From: Alphaproteobacteria bacterium
GTDB taxonomy: Bacteria > Pseudomonadota > Alphaproteobacteria > Rhizobiales > Xanthobacteraceae
Direction of reading: 5' to 3'
Length of the DNA stretch: 11,522 nt
Assembly: GCA_005883445.1 (NCBI GenBank)
Contig: VAZL01000064.1
Location: forward strand, 1 to 11,522
The position numbers and the translations under genes are program-made. Below, in pieces: positions 8,391 through 11,522 of this stretch (the stretch's first letter is position 1; each line of letters starts with the position of its first letter). The notes beneath the pieces were generated by a model. That model did no database searches, was not told the DNA's origin, and saw only the letters and a program-made list of their open reading frames with translations.

Positions 8391-8427
8391 GAATGGCGCG
8401 AGCGACGGCCGCAGCCGAGGTCCATAA
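8386..8427 (+). other. Candidate 13-codon leader ORF overlapping the ispH start
   Basis: ATG at 8386 opens a 13-residue frame (MSNGASDGRSRGP) that stops with TAA at 8425-8427. The last A of that stop is the first base of the ispH ATG, a TAATG overlap of the type used for translational coupling. A purine-rich AGAGGAAGGG stretch at 8367-8376 precedes it. ispH also has its own GAGG (8417-8420). It may be chance; no conserved regulatory codons are obvious. Confidence 0.2.
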
Positions 8428-9416
8428 TGACGGTGTCCCAAGCCCTTGGAACCAACCCAAAGCCCCCGCTGAAGGTGCTGCTGTGCTCTCCGCGCGGCTT
8501 TTGCGCCGGGGTCGTGCGCGCCATCGACACGGTCGAGCAGGCGCTCGCCCGCTACGGCGCGCCGGTCTATGTGCGCCACGAGATCGTACACAACCGCTAC
8601 GTGGTCGAAAGCCTCAAGGCCAAGGGCGCCATCTTCGTGGAAGAGCTCGACGAGATTCCCGATACCGAGGCGCCCGTCATTTTCTCCGCGCATGGCGTGC
8701 CGAAGTCGATTCCCGAGCAGGCCAAGAAGCGCAACCTGTTCGCCCTCGACGCCACCTGTCCGCTGGTGACGAAGGTGCACCGCGAGGCCGAGATCCACCA
8801 TAAGCGCGGCCGCGAGATCGTGCTGATCGGGCACGCCGATCATCCCGAAGTGGTCGGAACGGTCGGGCAGTTGCCCGCCGGCGCCATCACGCTGGTCCAG
8901 TCGGTCGACGAGGTCGCGCGCTTCGTGCCGCGCGATCCCAGTCGCCTCGCCTACGTGACGCAGACGACGCTTTCAGTCGACGATACCGCCGACATCGTCG
9001 CGGCGCTCAAGGCGCGCTTTCCGGAGATCCACGGGCCGCACAAGGAAGACATTTGCTACGCCACCACCAACCGCCAGGAGGTGGTCAAAAAGGTCGCGCC
9101 CCTGGTCGAGGCCATGGTCGTGGTCGGATCGCCCAATTCCTCGAACACCCAGCGCCTCAAGGAAGTCGCCGAACGCGCCGGTTGCCTGCGCGCGGCGCTG
9201 GTGCAGCGCGCCAAGGAAATCGATTGGTCGGTGTTCGGTGCGATCGCGAGCCTCGGCGTCACCGCCGGAGCGTCCGCGCCAGAGGTCTTGGTGGAGGAGG
9301 TCATCGGCGCCTTCGCCGAGCGCTACGTGGTGAACGTGGAGACTGTCACCACCGCCGACGAGGACATGTTCTTCCCGCTGCCGCGGGTGTTGCGGGGGAC
9401 CGAGGCGGCGGAATGA
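8427..9416 (+). CDS. ispH: 4-hydroxy-3-methylbut-2-enyl diphosphate reductase (IspH/LytB)
   Basis: Last enzyme of the MEP (non-mevalonate) isoprenoid pathway. It reduces HMBPP to IPP and DMAPP using a [4Fe-4S] cluster, in the cytoplasm. At 329 residues it is of normal length, with a short N-terminal extension compared with E. coli. The three cluster cysteines are visible: Cys26 in SPRGFCAGV, Cys110 in DATCPLVTKVH and Cys209 in ICYATTNRQ. Substrate-site residues follow the family: His54 region (HEIVHN), His88 in SAHGVP, His138 and Glu140 in GHADHPEVVGT, TQTTLSVDDT at 177-186, PNSSNTQR and TAGASAPE. ATG 8427 has GAGG 7 bases upstream. It heads the ispH - thrB - rnhA block, an arrangement I recall as common in Hyphomicrobiales, with a 138-base gap before thrB. 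Confidence 0.98.
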   Translation: MTVSQALGTNPKPPLKVLLCSPRGFCAGVVRAIDTVEQALARYGAPVYVRHEIVHNRYVVESLKAKGAIFVEELDEIPDTEAPVIFSAHGVPKSIPEQAKKRNLFALDATCPLVTKVHREAEIHHKRGREIVLIGHADHPEVVGTVGQLPAGAITLVQSVDEVARFVPRDPSRLAYVTQTTLSVDDTADIVAALKARFPEIHGPHKEDICYATTNRQEVVKKVAPLVEAMVVVGSPNSSNTQRLKEVAERAGCLRAALVQRAKEIDWSVFGAIASLGVTAGASAPEVLVEEVIGAFAERYVVNVETVTTADEDMFFPLPRVLRGTEAAE

Positions 9417-9478
9417 GCGCGCACGCGGTGCAGCCGGTCGGGGGATCAGCGGCCACACGTCAGCTATCGGAAATCAGG

Positions 9479-9507
9479 GGTCAGCACGTCCTCATCGAAT
9501 GCTGACC
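9479..9507. repeat. Perfect 8-bp inverted repeat between ispH and thrB
   Basis: GGTCAGCA (9479-9486) and TGCTGACC (9500-9507) are exact reverse complements around a 13-base spacer, ending 47 bases before the thrB start codon. There is no T-run behind it, only GCGGATTTAACG, so it is at best a weak intrinsic terminator for ispH. It could also be an operator for a dimeric regulator or a leader hairpin for thrB. The rest of the 9417-9554 gap shows nothing else I can name. Confidence 0.5.
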
Positions 9508-9543
9508 GCGGATTTAACGTCGCCTGCAAGCCGGGACACGCAT

Positions 9544-9549
9544 GAGGGA
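9544..9549 (+). promoter_or_regulatory. Shine-Dalgarno supporting the GTG start of thrB
   Basis: GAGGGA ends 5 bases before the GTG at 9555. An ATG two bases upstream of this motif (9542) is in another frame, so the GTG is the start that fits both the ribosome site and the protein family. Confidence 0.75.
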
Positions 9550-9554
9550 TAAAC

Positions 9555-10520
9555 GTGGCCGTCTACACCGATGTGGTGGCGGAAGACCTCGGGGCCTTTC
9601 TTGCCGGTTACGACGTCGGGGAATTGCTCGCCTATAAGGGCATCGCTGAAGGCGTCGAGAATTCGAATTTCCTCGTCCACACCAGTCGCGGCTATTTCAT
9701 CCTCACCCTCTACGAGCGGCGCGTGGCGGCCAAGGACTTGCCGTTTTTTCTGGCCTTGATGGAGCACCTGCACGCGCGCGGCATCAGCTGTCCGCAGCCG
9801 GTCGAGAACAGGCGGGGCGAGGTGCTGGGGCAGATCGCCGGCCGTCCGGCGGCAATGATCACCTTCCTCGACGGCATGTGGATTCGGCGGCCATCGCCGA
9901 CCCACTGCGCCGCGCTCGGCGAGGCGCTGGCGCGGCTGCATCTCGCCGGCCTCGATTTCGAGCGCAGCCGCGCCAATACGCTTTCGGTCAGCGGCTGGCG
10001 GCCGCTCTACGAGAATTGCAGCGCCCGCGCAAACGAGGTACAGCCCGACTTGAAGCAATTTCTCGCCGCCGAGTTGTCGCATCTCGAAAAAGCGTGGCCA
10101 TCGAACTTGCCGCAAGGCGTCATCCACGCCGATCTCTTTCCCGACAACGTGTTCTTCCTCGGCAACAAGCTCTCCGGATTGATCGACTTCTATTTCGCCT
10201 GCACCGACGCGCTCGCCTACGACGTCGCGATTTGCCTCAATGCCTGGTGCTTCGAGACAGATCATTCCTACAACGTGACCAAGGGCAGGAGCCTGCTGCA
10301 AGCCTATGCGCAGGTGCGGCCGCTCTCCGATGAGGAACGCCGCGCGCTGCCATTGCTCGCCCGCGGCGCGGCCTTGCGCTTTCTGTTGACGCGGCTGGTC
10401 GACTGGTTCGACGTGCCGCCGGGTGCGCTGGTGCGGCCGAAGGACCCGTTCGAATATTACCGCAAACTGCGCTTCCACCAGGCGGTCAAGAGCGTGCGCG
10501 ACTACGGAATCGAGGAATGA
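9555..10520 (+). CDS. thrB: Homoserine kinase (aminoglycoside phosphotransferase-like type)
   Basis: Phosphorylates L-homoserine with ATP, the step committing homoserine to threonine. It belongs to the ThrB class with a protein-kinase-like (APH/choline kinase) fold found in alpha- and some gammaproteobacteria, not the GHMP class of E. coli. At 321 residues it has the family's usual length. The N-terminal lobe starts MAVYTDVVAEDL with GIAEGVENSNFLV at 29-41. The catalytic loop VIHADLFPDNVFF carries His191, Asp193 and Asn198. The metal-binding Asp211 follows in GLIDFYFACTD. The C terminus DPFEYYRKLRFH is also typical. The start is GTG with GAGGGA upstream. Its stop overlaps the rnhA start (ATGA), so the two are translated in a coupled way. 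Confidence 0.95.
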   Translation: MAVYTDVVAEDLGAFLAGYDVGELLAYKGIAEGVENSNFLVHTSRGYFILTLYERRVAAKDLPFFLALMEHLHARGISCPQPVENRRGEVLGQIAGRPAAMITFLDGMWIRRPSPTHCAALGEALARLHLAGLDFERSRANTLSVSGWRPLYENCSARANEVQPDLKQFLAAELSHLEKAWPSNLPQGVIHADLFPDNVFFLGNKLSGLIDFYFACTDALAYDVAICLNAWCFETDHSYNVTKGRSLLQAYAQVRPLSDEERRALPLLARGAALRFLLTRLVDWFDVPPGALVRPKDPFEYYRKLRFHQAVKSVRDYGIEE

Positions 10521-10966
10521 GCGAGCCGCACGTCGTGGTCCACACCGACGGCGCCTGCTCGGGCAATCCGGGGCCGGGCGGCTGGGGTGCAATCCTCGCC
10601 TTCGGCGATCACACGAAGGAGATCAAGGGCGGCGAGGCTCACACCACCAACAACCGGATGGAATTGATGGCCGCGATCGCGGCGCTCGAAGCGCTCAAGC
10701 GGCCCTGTCTCGTCGACATTCACACCGACAGCCAATACCTGCGCAACGGCATGCTGTCGTGGATCAACCAATGGAAGCGCAACGGCTGGCGCACCAGCGA
10801 CAGAAAGCCGGTCAGGAATGTCGATCTTTGGCAGCGGCTCGATGCGCTCTTGGCGCGCCACCGCGTGCGCTGGCACTGGGTGCGCGGCCATGCCGGCCAC
10901 GCGCTCAACGAGCGTGCCGATGAGCTGGCGCGCGAGGGGCTCAAGGAGGCGCGACGCCGCGCCTGA
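10517..10966 (+). CDS. rnhA: Ribonuclease HI
   Basis: Cuts the RNA strand of RNA:DNA hybrids, removing R-loops and primer remnants. At 149 residues it is a normal single-domain bacterial RNase HI. The metal-binding carboxylates are all present: Asp11 (HTDGACSGNPGPGGWG), Glu49 (TNNRMELMA), Asp71 (HTDSQYL) and Asp135 (NERADELA), and the flexible-loop histidine is His125 (VRGHAGH). The basic handle helix KRNGWRTSDRKPVRN (87-101) is also present. Its ATG overlaps the thrB stop by four bases (ATGA), and GAGGA sits immediately upstream inside thrB. It converges with the peroxiredoxin gene across a 29-base gap. Confidence 0.98.
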   Translation: MSEPHVVVHTDGACSGNPGPGGWGAILAFGDHTKEIKGGEAHTTNNRMELMAAIAALEALKRPCLVDIHTDSQYLRNGMLSWINQWKRNGWRTSDRKPVRNVDLWQRLDALLARHRVRWHWVRGHAGHALNERADELAREGLKEARRRA

Positions 10967-10975
10967 CAGAGCCCC

Positions 10976-10992
10976 CCGGCGGCGTCCGCGGG
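10976..10992. terminator. Weak GC hairpin in the convergent rnhA/peroxiredoxin gap
   Basis: CCGGCGG and CCGCGGG can form a stem (10976-10982 with 10986-10992, one G-G mismatch) with a 3-base CGT loop, midway between two convergent genes. No T-run follows on either strand, so termination is only a positional guess. Confidence 0.25.
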
Positions 10993-10995
10993 TGA

Positions 10996-11478
10996 TTAAA
11001 GCTGCTTGAGCAGCGCGTCGCCGCCCGACACCTCGACCTTGCCCGGCGCTTCCTCGATGCTGAGCTTCTTCACCACGCCGTCCTCCACCAGCATGGCATA
11101 GCGTTTCGAGCGCGTGCCGAGGCCGTTGCCCGAGCCGTCGAAGGTCAGGTCGATCGCCTTGGCGAACTCGCCGTTGCCGTCGGCGAGGAAATCGATCTTG
11201 TCGGCGCCGGTCGCTTTCTTCCAGGCGTCCATCACGAACACGTCGTTGACGGACGTGAGCGCGACGGTGTTGACCCCCTTCGCCTTGATCGCATCGGCAT
11301 GCTGCGTGATCGAGGGCACATGCATCTTGTGGCAGGTGCCGGTGAAGGCGCCGGGCACCGCAAACAGCGCGACCTTCTTGCCCTTGAAGATGTCATCGGT
11401 GCTCTTCCACGCCGGCCCGTCCGACGTCATCACGCGAAACTTCGCATCGGGCAGTCGATCGCCGACCTTGATAGGCAT
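10996..11478 (-). CDS. Peroxiredoxin, Prx5/redoxin family, 1-Cys type
   Basis: Thiol peroxidase reducing hydrogen peroxide and organic hydroperoxides in the cytoplasm. It is 160 residues with the Prx5-family layout: MPIKVGDRLPDAKF at the start, the active-site loop VPGAFTGTCHKMHVPS with peroxidatic Cys49 plus Pro42 and Thr46, then VNDVFVMDAW, and the conserved arginine region GTRSKRYAML (Arg123/Arg126). Cys49 is the only cysteine, so no intramolecular resolving cysteine exists. Reduction by glutathione/glutaredoxin or another outside thiol is inferred. A purine-rich AGAGGAAG precedes the ATG at 11478. The promoter region is cut by the window edge. It converges with rnhA, so it is not in the ispH block operon. 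Confidence 0.95.
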   Translation of the reverse strand: MPIKVGDRLPDAKFRVMTSDGPAWKSTDDIFKGKKVALFAVPGAFTGTCHKMHVPSITQHADAIKAKGVNTVALTSVNDVFVMDAWKKATGADKIDFLADGNGEFAKAIDLTFDGSGNGLGTRSKRYAMLVEDGVVKKLSIEEAPGKVEVSGGDALLKQL

Positions 11479-11522
11479 GGTTCTCTTCCTCTCGCTTGCG
11501 GTTGAACCTTGTTCGAGCCTCG

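Noticed and set aside
9492..10592. A 366-codon minus-strand frame opposite homoserine kinase.
   Set aside because: Same antisense artefact; composition is atypical and the kinase motifs on the plus strand are intact.

Overview
This GC-rich window reads as the chromosome of an alphaproteobacterium of the Hyphomicrobiales, in the Bradyrhizobium/Rhodopseudomonas/Xanthobacteraceae neighbourhood. The reasons are a DUF1013/TrcR cell-cycle regulator, which is an alphaproteobacterial family, an ispH - homoserine kinase - rnhA - peroxiredoxin block, and two short palindromic dispersed repeats of a kind common in these genomes. There is no sign of a prophage, IS element, CRISPR array, tRNA or rRNA. Gene density is high and the longest stretch without a confident gene is about 226 bases (6235-6460).

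Layout. The left edge holds the 5' part of a secreted glycerophosphodiester phosphodiesterase (minus strand, runs off the window), then a TauE/SafE-type membrane permease (minus). Divergent from these is a run of four plus-strand genes: a PrpE-like short-chain acyl-CoA synthetase, a two-domain GNAT acetyltransferase 16 bases behind it, a small exported DUF302 protein and a DoxX membrane protein. The DoxX gene converges almost stop-to-stop with the minus-strand trcR gene. A minus-strand MDR-family oxidoreductase follows, bracketed by the two palindromic repeats. The right part is a plus-strand block: an NTF2/SnoaL-like protein, ispH, a GTG-started homoserine kinase (thrB) and rnhA, the last two overlapping by 4 bases. 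A minus-strand 1-Cys peroxiredoxin closes the window.

How the genes may work together. Most are metabolic and housekeeping genes: isoprenoid precursors (IspH), threonine/methionine branch (ThrB), RNA:DNA hybrid removal (RnhA), peroxide detoxification, short-chain acyl-CoA formation. The most suggestive pairing is the acyl-CoA synthetase with the GNAT. The synthetase has a P-x4-G-K motif around its catalytic lysine, the type of site that protein acetyltransferases modify to switch such enzymes off. I see no clearly new system. The points worth a second look are this pair, an internal duplication within TrcR, inverted repeats near trcR and thrB, and a possible 13-codon leader ORF overlapping the ispH start.
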